Assembly: GCF_020783315.1 (NCBI RefSeq)
Contig: NZ_CP086063.1
Location: forward strand, 2,096,501 to 2,160,500
Direction: 5' to 3'
Length of the DNA stretch: 64,000 nt
Origin: Ferruginibacter lapsinanis
GTDB lineage: Bacteria > Bacteroidota > Bacteroidia > Chitinophagales > Chitinophagaceae
Below, one piece after another: positions 55,021 through 64,000 of the stretch (position 1 is the stretch's first letter; each line of letters starts with the position of its first letter). Below the pieces are notes generated by a model that saw only the letters and a program-made list of their open reading frames with translations, had not been told where the DNA came from and made no database searches. A program made the translations under genes and the position numbers.

Positions 55021-55093
55021 TGGCAACGTAGTTGGCAATTGTTGATTATATAAAGGACTACTTAAAAAAGCGTACATTCATAAAAAAATTGCT

Positions 55094-55342
55094 ATGCCAC
55101 AATCCAAGAAAAGACCTCACCCTCATCCGCAACAACATCATAGCGGTGGAAATAATCCTGCAGATAAAAAATTTAATAAAGTAGTAAAGGTGGCTATCAT
55201 CTTTTTTGCGGTGATAGGGTTGTTTATCAGCCTGTTCATTACGGGGCCTAATGTGCTGTCGCAGATAATTGGTATTGTAATAGGAGGGGTAGGCGGATAT
55301 TTCTTTGGGCAACAAATGCACACTACGTTTTATAAAAAATAG
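55094..55342 (+). CDS. Small two-helix membrane protein, function unknown
   Basis: 82 residues. A basic His/Pro-rich start (PQSKKRPHPHPQQHHSGG), then two membrane segments (about 29-50 and 54-70, IIGIVIGGVGGYFFGQQ). I do not recognise the family. It is followed by a hairpin at 55378 before the convergent regulator gene. Confidence 0.6.
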   Translation: MPQSKKRPHPHPQQHHSGGNNPADKKFNKVVKVAIIFFAVIGLFISLFITGPNVLSQIIGIVIGGVGGYFFGQQMHTTFYKK

Positions 55343-55377
55343 ACCTGGACATATTTATCTTTATCATGATATTTTGT

Positions 55378-55410
55378 AAACAACTGAAATCTTAAAGACT
55401 TCGGTTGTTT
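55378..55410. terminator. Bidirectional terminator between the small membrane protein and the regulator gene
   Basis: An 11-bp stem with one G:U pair, AAACAACTGAA with TTCGGTTGTTT, between convergent genes. Confidence 0.6.
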
Positions 55411-55414
55411 GTAG

Positions 55415-58318
55415 CTACTCACTCTTGGTATTCTTATCATTTATCAAATAATCAAACAAACTCATTTCGGTAGGTATCTGCAATTTTTTTCTTAACCGGT
55501 ACCGGCTGATCTCTACGCCTCTTACAGATATGTTCATCAGCTGTGCAATTTCTTTGGTAGATAAGTTCATGCGTAAATAGGCACAGAGTTTCATTTCGCT
55601 GCCTGTAATGGTTGGGTGCTTTTCTTTCAGTTCAACTAAAAAATCGCTGTGCACTTTATCGAAGTGCTTGGTGAAACTTTCCCACTCCTTGTCCATGTTG
55701 TCATCTTCACTTAATGTTTTGATCATCTTCTTGAGCTCGGCAATCAACTGAGGGTTGTCGGTAACTTTCATAATGCGACTGAGCTCGGTCTTTATTTTTG
55801 TATGCAGTTCATTCTTCTTTACCAGGTGCATGGCGGAAGATGCCAGTTCGGAATTTTTAAAATTAATCTCATCTTCCAGCTTTTCGTTTCGAAGGTCTAC
55901 GATGGTGCTTTTTGTTTTGGCCAGTTCTAATTCTAAAATATACGATTTACGTTGTTGCTCTTCCTGCAGCTTTTGTTGCTGAGCGTCGAACTTTTTTTGT
56001 TGCCATTTGAATATGGCAAACAGGCTTGCGCCAAATAAAATGAGGTATAAAATATTTGCCCATATTGTTTGATACCATGGAGGTAATATTTTAAACGTGT
56101 ATACGGCAATGGCAGACTCTTTGCCTAAATTGTTTCTCACCTTTACTTCAAAAGAATATTTGCCCGGTGGTAAATTGGTGTACTCTTTTTCGCTGCGGTT
56201 TGTCCAGGTGCTCCAGTTGTTGTTGAGGCCTTGTAGCCGGTAGCAGTACTCCAGGCTGGACTGGAAACCAAATACGGCTGTAGAGAATTCAAAGCGTATG
56301 GTATTCCAGTCTTTACTTATTTTGGGAATGCTGTTGGGGTCCTGAATTTGTTTGTCGTTGATATCTTTAAAATATCCTCCGAATAAAAGGCTGTCGGTTT
56401 CGCTGCCGATCCTTACAGACCTGATCTGTACTTCGAGCGGTGAAGACAGGTTCTTGTACTTTTCATAATTGATATGAAAGATGCCTTTTTCGCCACCAAA
56501 GAAAATATTGTTCTTATTTACAGGATAGATGAACTCGAAGCCACTCAGCATTTTATTGTTTAATTCGGGCAGATAAAATACGGTGGGGTCTTTGCCCGTC
56601 ATATCAATGATGCCCAGTGTTTTTTCGTGAATGAACCAGATATTGCCATCGGTATCTTCTTTTAAATACCGGATGCTTTGGGTGCCGAGTAATTTGGTGT
56701 AGAATGGTGCAGGCTCAAAACTGTTTTTTTCTTCGTTGTAGGTATACACGCCGTTCTCTGTACCAACCACTACCTCGTTCTTTATTTTGTATACATGATT
56801 GTTGAGGGTGGAGGGCAACCCGTTCTTATTGGTGTATGTGAGGTAGGTATACGTGCCGTCATTCTTTTTATATATTTTAAACACACCATGGTAAGGATGG
56901 GAGACCCAGATGTTTTCATGTTTATCAATGGTTATAAACCTGGAAGATTCTCTGAACCCTTCTATCTCGTTTGATGGAGTGAATTGCCCGTTACTGAAAT
57001 TGAAAAAGCTGAGCCCGTTGTAATTGCCTGCCAGCACTTTTTCCGAAGGCGAAGTGTTTGACATGGGAACAAAATTCCAGAAGCCGGGTTTGGCAGATAT
57101 CTGCTGAGCGGTATTATCTTTTATTACAAAAGCGCCTTCATGGTTTCCGAGTAAGAGTTGATTGTTTATTTCTGACAGGCGCCAAACCTGTCCCATTGCG
57201 TTGTTGACGGGTAAAAAATTCCCTCTGCTGAAACTCAGGTCGGTTTTTTCTTCCAGTGCTGTGCTATATAATCCGTTAGATGTTCCGAGGAATAATTTCC
57301 TGTTGTAAATGATGGCCGAATAACCCGAGCCGTCCTGCACTGATGGATTGATCTGTTTAATGGAACTGTTGTATACGATGAGGTCGATGCCGTTATCGAG
57401 GCCGAGCCATAAATTACTTTGCTTATCGAGAAAGATGCTCAACACATTTTTGTTTTGCAATCCTTCGGTTTTGGAAAATCGCTGGATGATATTTCCGCCC
57501 AGGTCGGTAATATATACGCCGCTGTTATTGGAGGCCAATGCAAACCACTCTGCATTGATCCTTGTGGCTGCATATATCCTTTCCGTTTCAAATAAATGAT
57601 TATTGGGAGACTGGAGTTTGGTAATGCCGTTTTTTGTGAAAAAGTAAACGCCATGCTTTAAGGTGGTAATTAAAGCGCTGTCTTTTTGAATGGATAGGAT
57701 GCCTGTAACGGGGTCGTTAGTAGGAAGCTCACTTTTTTGCGGCAACTGCTTCCAGGTATCGCTGTCAAAATATAATAAGCCAGATTTGTAATCGTGGGCA
57801 TATAGCTGCTCGTTGCAGCACCCCAGGTACGACCATTCTCCCGGGGCATCGTATGCTACAATTGTTTCGGCACTGTATTTAAATATCTTATAGGTGGAAC
57901 GGAAGAAGATGTCCTTATGGAATGCTACGATATCCCATACATCGCCAAATGATTTATCTTTATTATCAATGAGCCGGTTAAGTGAATGATATTGTAGTCT
58001 TCCGTTTGCCCCCGGAGAAAAATACCCCAACTCATCCTGGCCTCCTACATAGATCTTATTATCCGATCCTATTTCAACAGATCGTACAATTGTTTTATTG
58101 GGAAGAGGGTACAGGGTCCATTTGCTGCCGTCGTAAGAAAGCAACCCTTCGTTATTGGCAAAATAGATGATACCATTTTTATCTTGCTTTATATCCCAGT
58201 TTTGTAAGCCCCCGGCATAGGTTTGTTTGGAATAATTGATCACATCCGGCAGGCCGATGGTGTTTTGGCCGTACCCCAATAAAGGAAAAAATAAAAAAAC
58301 TAAGATTCTATAAACCAT
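55415..58318 (-). CDS. Membrane-spanning regulator: propeller, Y_Y_Y domain, coiled coil and LuxR-type HTH
   Basis: 967 residues with a signal or anchor at the start. The first ~620 residues hold two-component-regulator-type propeller repeats (SIFLDKQSNLWLGLDNGIDL, FITIDKHENIWVSHPYHGVF, YLKEDTDGNIWFIHEKTLG). Then a Y_Y_Y domain ending YTNLPPGKYSFEVKVRNNLG, a membrane helix (ANILYLILFGASLFAIF), a coiled coil, and a C-terminal HTH with STKEIAQLMNISVRGVEISR. No kinase or receiver domain is present. It probably senses polysaccharide fragments and directly controls the divergent susC. Confidence 0.88.
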   Translation of the reverse strand: MVYRILVFLFFPLLGYGQNTIGLPDVINYSKQTYAGGLQNWDIKQDKNGIIYFANNEGLLSYDGSKWTLYPLPNKTIVRSVEIGSDNKIYVGGQDELGYFSPGANGRLQYHSLNRLIDNKDKSFGDVWDIVAFHKDIFFRSTYKIFKYSAETIVAYDAPGEWSYLGCCNEQLYAHDYKSGLLYFDSDTWKQLPQKSELPTNDPVTGILSIQKDSALITTLKHGVYFFTKNGITKLQSPNNHLFETERIYAATRINAEWFALASNNSGVYITDLGGNIIQRFSKTEGLQNKNVLSIFLDKQSNLWLGLDNGIDLIVYNSSIKQINPSVQDGSGYSAIIYNRKLFLGTSNGLYSTALEEKTDLSFSRGNFLPVNNAMGQVWRLSEINNQLLLGNHEGAFVIKDNTAQQISAKPGFWNFVPMSNTSPSEKVLAGNYNGLSFFNFSNGQFTPSNEIEGFRESSRFITIDKHENIWVSHPYHGVFKIYKKNDGTYTYLTYTNKNGLPSTLNNHVYKIKNEVVVGTENGVYTYNEEKNSFEPAPFYTKLLGTQSIRYLKEDTDGNIWFIHEKTLGIIDMTGKDPTVFYLPELNNKMLSGFEFIYPVNKNNIFFGGEKGIFHINYEKYKNLSSPLEVQIRSVRIGSETDSLLFGGYFKDINDKQIQDPNSIPKISKDWNTIRFEFSTAVFGFQSSLEYCYRLQGLNNNWSTWTNRSEKEYTNLPPGKYSFEVKVRNNLGKESAIAVYTFKILPPWYQTIWANILYLILFGASLFAIFKWQQKKFDAQQQKLQEEQQRKSYILELELAKTKSTIVDLRNEKLEDEINFKNSELASSAMHLVKKNELHTKIKTELSRIMKVTDNPQLIAELKKMIKTLSEDDNMDKEWESFTKHFDKVHSDFLVELKEKHPTITGSEMKLCAYLRMNLSTKEIAQLMNISVRGVEISRYRLRKKLQIPTEMSLFDYLINDKNTKSE

Positions 58319-58328
58319 TTTTCTTTTT

Positions 58329-58430
58329 TGATGTATTGTGAAAGTAAGAAATTATGACTGATGTAGTATTGATGTAGTGAAAATAGCTATAAAATAAGGA
58401 TTTTGCAATACTGATGTAGTAATGATGTGG
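58329..58430. promoter_or_regulatory. Array of TGATGT boxes, candidate operator of the SusCD locus
   Basis: Five TGATGT boxes on the + strand: 58329, then pairs at 58359 and 58370, and 58412 and 58423, each pair exactly 11 bp apart. The two pairs share CTGATGTAGTAnTGATGTnG. They lie between the regulator and susC. An inverted half-site (CATCAG) is at 58443-58448, and a direct repeat TTTACAAAATAG occurs at 58453 and 58466. Confidence 0.6.
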
Positions 58431-58536
58431 GTATTTTCTTGGCATCAGTAAATTTACAAAATAGCTTTACAAAATAGAATTTAAGCCATAGTTCTATAAA
58501 TTATTCTCTCACTTTCTTTAACTAAAACGATTGTTT

Positions 58537-61500
58537 ATGAAGCTAAAACTTACACTGGTAAGTGCTGCTTTTCTACTCTGCAGCATTTTTAATCAAGCCT
58601 TTGGGCAAAACATCCAGGTAACCGGAAAGGTTACAAAGAAGACTACGGGGGAAGCGCTGATAGGTGCTACTGTAAATGTAAAAGGAGGAAATTCTTCTAC
58701 CAAAACTGACCAGGCGGGCAGTTTTTCTATTTCAATACCTCAAACCGGCGCTACACTGGTTATTTCTTATGTAGGGATGACCTCTATAGAAAGAAGGGTT
58801 ACGCAGGCCGGGGCCGTCAATTTTGCGTTGGAGGAAAGTAGCTCTACCGTATTAACGGATGTAATAGTAGTAGGGTATGGTACGCAAAAAGTAACTAAAG
58901 TGTCGGGAGCTATCTCATCTGTAAAAGCTGCCGATATAGAAAAATTGGGTCCGGTTAGGACTGAAGAAGCTTTACAGGGCAGGGCATCGGGTGTAAGTGT
59001 GATACAAAATGGTAGTCCGGGTACAAAACCTACTGTGCTGATAAGAGGTATCCCTTCTTTTTCAGGTACAGATCCGGTGGTGATCATCGATGGTATTCCG
59101 CAAACGCTGGATGACCTGAATTCTATCAATGCTACTGATATAGAATCTATTAATGTATTAAAAGATGCAGCTACTACCGCTATATATGGTGTGAAAGGCG
59201 GTAACGGCGTTATTGTAGTAACCACCAAAGCCGGTAGAAAGAATCAAAAGACAGAGATCACTATCAACAGCAACTATGGCGTGCAGGAAGTGATCAAAAC
59301 AATTGGAGTGTTAAATGCAAGTGAGTACGGCGCTATGTTGAATGAAGGAAGTACCGTATCGGGAGGGCCGGTTATTTTTTCTGATCTGTCTACTTTGGGA
59401 GTAGGTACAGATTGGCAGAAAGAAATCTTTCACCATGCACCTATGCAATCGCATAATATAACTGCCCGTGGTGGTGGCGATAAAATGACCTACTTTTTAT
59501 CAGGTGGTTATTTAAGTCAGGGGGGTATTGTAGGTGGATACGATAAATCAAGATTTAACAGAGGAAACTTTACAGCCAATATGAGTTTTGATATTTCTAA
59601 AAAAATAAAATTCATTCTGAACGCATCGGGAGTTGTATTTGATTCGAAAGGTGTTGCCGAAAATGCGTTTAATAGTATTATAGGTAGTGCGTTGAATTTT
59701 GATCCAACTGTTGGGGTGTATAATACTAATGCAGCTGTGGTAGGTAAATATGGATACAGTAATTTATTGTTATCAGAAATATTTAATCCGCTAACTAAAT
59801 TAGAGAATACGTTCAATAAGAATATTGGCAGTAAACTATATGGCAAATTTGAACTTCAGTATGATATATTGAAGAATTTAAAATTGACCAGCCGTTTTGG
59901 ATACACAAAATATGATGGTATCGGCAAAAGCTTTACTCCATTGGCATTTTATGGTCCATTGAATGTAAATAACACTATGAATGCAGATGGTTCTGCTGTT
60001 ACAGGTAATCTAAATAGTGTGTCGCATAACAAAACGAGCAATTTTAATTATACTGCTGAAACATTTGCCAATTACAATTTTAATATAAAAAGAGATCATC
60101 ATTTTGAAACAGTATTAGGTATTTCATTGGCTAAGGTTTCTGGTAATGGCATAGCAGTTTCAAGAAAAGATGTTCCATTTAATTCATGGGAATTTGCTGA
60201 TTTTAGTGCTGCCCGTAGTAGTACAGGTACAGCTGCTATCGATTATAATTACTATGAATATTTTAGAAAAAATCTGTCTTATTTCGGAAGAGTAAACTAC
60301 GACTATCAGGATAAATATCTGGCATCACTTACCGTACGACGTGATGGTTCATTTGCTTTTGGTCCGGAAAATAAATTTGCTAATTTCTTATCCGGTTCAT
60401 TGGGCTGGGTAGTATCAAAAGAAAATTTCTTTCACTCCACATTCATTGATTATTTAAAAATAAGAGGAAGTTATGGTTCGATTGGAAATGAAAATGTAAA
60501 CCCTCAATATGTAAGTATTGTTACCGGTGGTCCTTATCAGGGTGGTAATGGCTACAGCTTTGGCGATGCTTTCTATCCGGGTTCTACTGTAGGTTCTGCC
60601 GCTAACGATGCACTGAGATGGGAAAAACAATTACAAAGTAATATTGGCTTTGATGTAAATTTCCTGAAGAATAAATTCTCTTTATCTGCAGATTATTTTC
60701 AAAAGAAAGTGGATGGTTTGTTATTTACACCTTCTGCCTCTTTATATCTTGGTACAGTGCCTATTCCTTTGGCAAATATCGGTTCTACCAAGAGTAGTGG
60801 TGTTGACCTGATGCTTAGTTACAGAGAAACGATCCGTAAAAGTGTAAAATTGAATACATCTGTTACATTCACCACCTCTAAAAATGAAGTGACCGCTACT
60901 AACAGCGATGGAACAGCGAAAATATTTGGCGGTGGATTTTATAATGGGCAATCACAAAGTGTGACAGTTTTCGAAAAAGGATTTACCCCGGGGTATTTTT
61001 ATGGATATAAAACTGCCGGCTTGTTTCAAACAGATGCAGAGATCGCCGCAGCGCCAACTCAAACCGGTGCTCAGCCGGGAGATATTCGTTTTGTGGATAT
61101 AAATAATGATGGCGTAATTGATGGCTCAGACAGAACAAAGATCGGCGATCCTTTCCCAGACTTTACGATGGGGTGGAGTTTGAATCTTGAATACAAGAAT
61201 TTTGATTTCAATGCATTTACATATGCCTCAGTAGGCAATGATATTTACAGGGCATATGAAAGAAATGATAACTTCTCTAATAAATTTCGTGATGTATTGG
61301 CAAGATGGACAGGTGCAGGATCAACCAATGATGCAAGACATCCAAGATATGCTTTCACTGATGGTAACAGTAATATCAGAGCTTCCGATAGATATGTAGA
61401 GGATGGTTCTTTTGTGAAGGTTAAAAATTTGCAATTGGGTTATACTTTCCAATCGCCTGCTATCAAAAAAGTGTTTAATAAACTGCGTGTATATGTTCAG

Positions 61501-61638
61501 GTGAAAAATGCTTTTGTTTTCACTAAGTATTCAGGTTACGACCCCGAAATTTCCGGAGGCATTTTGGATACCGGGGTTGATCGTGGTGCATATCCTCAGG
61601 CAAGAACATATTCAATTGGTCTTGACATAAAACTATAA
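58537..61638 (+). CDS. SusC/RagA-type TonB-linked outer-membrane protein
   Basis: 1033 residues from the ATG at 58537. Signal peptide, a carboxypeptidase-like beta domain (VTGKVTKKTTGEALIGATVN), the SusC box VIVVGYGTQKVTKVSGAISS, a plug with LRGRASGV-like ALQGRASGVSVIQNGSPGTK and YGVKGGNGVIVVTTKAGRKN, then the beta-barrel ending YSIGLDIKL. Such channels import bound oligosaccharides with energy from TonB. Here followed 24 bp later by its SusD partner. Confidence 0.95.
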   Translation: MKLKLTLVSAAFLLCSIFNQAFGQNIQVTGKVTKKTTGEALIGATVNVKGGNSSTKTDQAGSFSISIPQTGATLVISYVGMTSIERRVTQAGAVNFALEESSSTVLTDVIVVGYGTQKVTKVSGAISSVKAADIEKLGPVRTEEALQGRASGVSVIQNGSPGTKPTVLIRGIPSFSGTDPVVIIDGIPQTLDDLNSINATDIESINVLKDAATTAIYGVKGGNGVIVVTTKAGRKNQKTEITINSNYGVQEVIKTIGVLNASEYGAMLNEGSTVSGGPVIFSDLSTLGVGTDWQKEIFHHAPMQSHNITARGGGDKMTYFLSGGYLSQGGIVGGYDKSRFNRGNFTANMSFDISKKIKFILNASGVVFDSKGVAENAFNSIIGSALNFDPTVGVYNTNAAVVGKYGYSNLLLSEIFNPLTKLENTFNKNIGSKLYGKFELQYDILKNLKLTSRFGYTKYDGIGKSFTPLAFYGPLNVNNTMNADGSAVTGNLNSVSHNKTSNFNYTAETFANYNFNIKRDHHFETVLGISLAKVSGNGIAVSRKDVPFNSWEFADFSAARSSTGTAAIDYNYYEYFRKNLSYFGRVNYDYQDKYLASLTVRRDGSFAFGPENKFANFLSGSLGWVVSKENFFHSTFIDYLKIRGSYGSIGNENVNPQYVSIVTGGPYQGGNGYSFGDAFYPGSTVGSAANDALRWEKQLQSNIGFDVNFLKNKFSLSADYFQKKVDGLLFTPSASLYLGTVPIPLANIGSTKSSGVDLMLSYRETIRKSVKLNTSVTFTTSKNEVTATNSDGTAKIFGGGFYNGQSQSVTVFEKGFTPGYFYGYKTAGLFQTDAEIAAAPTQTGAQPGDIRFVDINNDGVIDGSDRTKIGDPFPDFTMGWSLNLEYKNFDFNAFTYASVGNDIYRAYERNDNFSNKFRDVLARWTGAGSTNDARHPRYAFTDGNSNIRASDRYVEDGSFVKVKNLQLGYTFQSPAIKKVFNKLRVYVQVKNAFVFTKYSGYDPEISGGILDTGVDRGAYPQARTYSIGLDIKL

Positions 61639-61662
61639 ATCTTCAAATTAAAAAATACTACG

Positions 61663-63189
61663 ATGAAGCATATTCATATAAAAATACTAAGCCTGGTACT
61701 ATTAACTGCCACGCTAGCATCCTGCAAAAAGTTTGTAGATTATAATCCGCATGATAGTTATAGAATAACCGATCAGGATTATTTAAAATCGGAAAGTGAT
61801 TATCGCTCCATGCAAATAAGTGTATATACGCCGTTGCAATGGTTAAATCAGCTTATTCCTATCGGAGATATTGCATCTGATAATTCAGTAGCAGGTGGAG
61901 ATGGCGCATCTGATGTGTTAGACTTACAACAGATCGATGATTACACACATACACCTAATAATGGAACACTTACAGACATATGGCAATCTGCTTATGAAGG
62001 AGTTAACAGAGCCAATTATATGTTTCAGTATAAAGCAACGAATCCTGCAGGTGTGTTAGTGGATTTTGCCGGTAAAGAAGCATTGTATGGCGAAGTACAT
62101 TTTTTACGGGCATATTATTATTTCACTTTGGTAAAAACCTTTGGTGATGTGCCTTTGTTCACGGAGAAAAGATTGGGTCTTACGGATTCTAAAAGTATAC
62201 AAAAATCAGCGAAGGCGGTTGTTTATGGAGTGATTGAAACTGATCTGAAAGCAGCAATTGCAGCTTTGCCTCCTACACAAACACAGCCCGGCAGAATAAC
62301 CAGATATGCAGCACAGGCGTTGTTAGGTAAAGTGTATCTGTATCAAAATAAATATGATGATGCAGCAGCGATGCTGGAAAATGTAGTAAACGGTCCGTTT
62401 ACTTTAGTAACAGATTTTGCAAGTATCTTTTTACACTCAGGAGAGAACGGGCCTGAATCTGTTTTCGAAATTCAATACTCTAATCTATCCCCTTATTGGG
62501 AATGGAGTGCACAAACAAGAGGGCAGGGTAATTATGCGATCCAACAATGTGGGGTAAGAAAATTAACAGGCTCTGCTGAAATGCCTTATGCTGATGGATG
62601 GAGTACAAATCTGCCTACTAAAAATCTGGCAGATGCTTATGCTGCCGGCGATCAAAGAAAGGACGCAACGATTTTAGATATTGAAGCATATAAAGCAGCG
62701 CATCCTTCTTACAATATTAATTATCTGGTAGCTCCTTATAAGAATACCGGTTTGTATAATCAAAAATATTTACCAAGAAAAGGAGAGTCTACACCTATTG
62801 ATAAAGGTCAGCCGGAGTTGAACTACCTGAACAATTTCAGGATCATCCGTTATGCCGATGTATTGTTGATGGCTGCTGAAGCAAATAATAAAGCAACTAC
62901 TCCCAATGATATTAAGGCACAGGGGTATTTGAATAGAGTACGTCGCCGTGCATTTGGTGATGATCTTCATGCGATTAACGCAACGGGTACTGCATTGTAT
63001 AATGCGATTTTGGATGAACGCAGATTGGAATTGGCAATGGAAGGAGATCGTTTCTTTGACCTGGTAAGAACAGGTAAAGCTTCTTCTGTTTTGGGGGCTT
63101 CGTTCATTGTTGGCAAACACGAAGTGTTCCCTATTCCTCTAAGAGAAGTTGATATTTCAGGAATCCCACAAAATAATTTTTATAATTAA
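61663..63189 (+). CDS. SusD/RagB-family nutrient-binding lipoprotein
   Basis: 508 residues. Lipobox LASC near residue 21, then KKFVDYNPHDSYRITDQDYL. Diagnostic SusD stretches: ALYGEVHFLRAYYYFTLVKT, GRITRYAAQALLGKVYLYQN, NNFRIIRYADVLLMAAEANN, ILDERRLELAMEGDRFFDLV. It forms the lid over the SusC channel and binds the oligosaccharide at the cell surface. A PKD lipoprotein gene follows after 25 bp. Confidence 0.95.
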   Translation: MKHIHIKILSLVLLTATLASCKKFVDYNPHDSYRITDQDYLKSESDYRSMQISVYTPLQWLNQLIPIGDIASDNSVAGGDGASDVLDLQQIDDYTHTPNNGTLTDIWQSAYEGVNRANYMFQYKATNPAGVLVDFAGKEALYGEVHFLRAYYYFTLVKTFGDVPLFTEKRLGLTDSKSIQKSAKAVVYGVIETDLKAAIAALPPTQTQPGRITRYAAQALLGKVYLYQNKYDDAAAMLENVVNGPFTLVTDFASIFLHSGENGPESVFEIQYSNLSPYWEWSAQTRGQGNYAIQQCGVRKLTGSAEMPYADGWSTNLPTKNLADAYAAGDQRKDATILDIEAYKAAHPSYNINYLVAPYKNTGLYNQKYLPRKGESTPIDKGQPELNYLNNFRIIRYADVLLMAAEANNKATTPNDIKAQGYLNRVRRRAFGDDLHAINATGTALYNAILDERRLELAMEGDRFFDLVRTGKASSVLGASFIVGKHEVFPIPLREVDISGIPQNNFYN

Positions 63190-63214
63190 TTGCACACAAC
63201 TTAAAATAATTTGT

Positions 63215-64000
63215 ATGAAACTATTAAAATATTTTTTCAGCATAGCTTTCCTGCTGGCTGCTTTGGCAGGCTGTAAAAAAGAAACGTATGATGATGTTTC
63301 GTTTATTGCCTCGGGCAGTACTCCTGAAAAATTATCTGCACTCTTTGATATCACCCAGGATAACACGGGTATGGTAACTATTACTCCCAACGGCCAAGGA
63401 GGCATATCTTATGATGTATATTTTGGAGATGCTACCGCAACATTTACAAATGTGAAAGCTGGAGGTAGTGTACAACATGTATATGCAGAAGGTGTTTACA
63501 ATGTAAGGATCGTCAGTCATGGTATTACAGGGAAGGTAAGTGAAACAACACAGGAGCTGACCGTTTCATTTAAAGCGCCGGAAAATCTGGAAGTAACTGC
63601 AGATATTGATGCAGTAAATAAATTTAAAGTGAATGTTACAGCAAAAGCAACTTATGAAACTTTGTTCAAAGTTTACTTTGGCGATGTGACCAATGAAGTT
63701 CCTGTTTCTTTCCTGGAAGGAAACCCGGTAAGCCATGTATATGCTGCTACGGGTACTTACACTGTTAGAGTAGTTGCATTAAGTGGTGGTGCTGCTACTA
63801 CAGAATTTACCAAACAGATCACCATTGTAGATCCTTTATTATTGCCGATTGATTTTGAATCGCCAACACTTAATTATGCATTTAATAATTTTGATGGAGG
63901 CGCTGTTAGTGTTGTAAGCAATCCTAATTCAGGCGGAATCAATACAAGTGGTAAAGTTGCTAAAATGGTTAAGAATGCAGGACAGCCATGGGGCGGAAGC
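63215..64000 (+). CDS. PKD-domain surface lipoprotein of the SusCD locus (3' end cut by window)
   Basis: 262 codons visible, running off the right edge. Lipobox AALAGC at the end of the signal peptide, then two PKD-like domains (about 30-120 and 125-210), seen as YFGDATATFTNVKAGGSVQH followed by VYAEGVYNVRI, and YFGDVTNEVPVSFLEGNPVS followed by VYAATGTYTVRV. After about residue 215 begins a new domain (LLLPIDFESPTLNYAFNNFD) resembling carbohydrate-binding modules. It probably acts as a further surface glycan-binding protein of the locus. Confidence 0.82.
   Translation, partial: MKLLKYFFSIAFLLAALAGCKKETYDDVSFIASGSTPEKLSALFDITQDNTGMVTITPNGQGGISYDVYFGDATATFTNVKAGGSVQHVYAEGVYNVRIVSHGITGKVSETTQELTVSFKAPENLEVTADIDAVNKFKVNVTAKATYETLFKVYFGDVTNEVPVSFLEGNPVSHVYAATGTYTVRVVALSGGAATTEFTKQITIVDPLLLPIDFESPTLNYAFNNFDGGAVSVVSNPNSGGINTSGKVAKMVKNAGQPWGGS

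Overview
The window looks like chromosomal DNA of a Bacteroidota bacterium, most likely close to the Chitinophagaceae. It is AT-rich. It carries a SusC/SusD pair next to a Y_Y_Y/LuxR-type membrane regulator, a fused SecDF, a long NusB, a DUF4294 protein, a BshB1 bacillithiol deacetylase and abundant small hydrophobic proteins. Its promoters have the Bacteroidota -7 box TAnnTTTG or TAnnTTCG, for example at 4218, 26049, 30219 and 51686. No phage, integrase, transposase or CRISPR array is visible, and the gene content is mostly core.

Layout. 1-4700: a BadF-type kinase running off the left edge, an S41 protease, a DoxX protein, an M28 peptidase and the RNase P RNA gene. 4700-12760: di-heme cytochrome c, then a leftward cluster (nucleoside phosphorylase, dapF, CorA, Nudix), tRNA-Cys, a GH140-like secreted protein and glnS. 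12860-19500: EamA, DUF1003, a front-end desaturase, and the leftward run ccmE-ccmF-DUF4294-bshB1. 19600-23720: a rightward run of an arginase-fold protein with incomplete metal ligands, a membrane protein, a radical SAM protein and an HTTM-like protein. 23790-34080: methylmalonyl-CoA mutase-like subunit, IscA/HesB, a small secreted repeat protein, secDF, an aspartate aminotransferase, and the leftward run nusB-DUF1573-yajC-coaE. 34440-37850: groES-groEL, a small ORF bracketed by terminators, YiaA/B and DUF805 proteins. 38040-44215: OmpH, an APC permease, then an LPS-heptose/isoprenoid run (heptose kinase, hldD, heptosyltransferase, ispD, CBS). 44216-51560: FemAB-like acyltransferase, M1 peptidase, polyprenyl-phosphate sugar transferase, Gfo/Idh oxidoreductase and accA. 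51750-55400: tRNA-Asp, a GIY-YIG pseudogene, a secreted repetitive protein and a decayed region. 55415-64000: a polysaccharide-utilisation-type locus (regulator, SusC, SusD, PKD lipoprotein cut by the right edge).

The points most worth a second look are these. (1) Short degenerate tandem 'stutter' repeats fill many spacers, often abutting a start or stop codon and sometimes arranged as inverted pairs (groES/groEL and coaE/yajC spacers). (2) The same 15-nt palindromic hairpin occurs in two helices of the RNase P RNA. (3) A full-length GIY-YIG nuclease frame carries two in-frame TAA codons. (4) An array of TGATGT boxes spaced 11 bp apart lies between the LuxR-type regulator and susC. (5) The arginase-fold protein lacks two of the usual metal ligands. 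(6) CcmE has CxxxY in place of HxxxY. (7) A 32-codon ORF behind groEL sits between two terminators. I found no complete, clearly novel multi-gene system.
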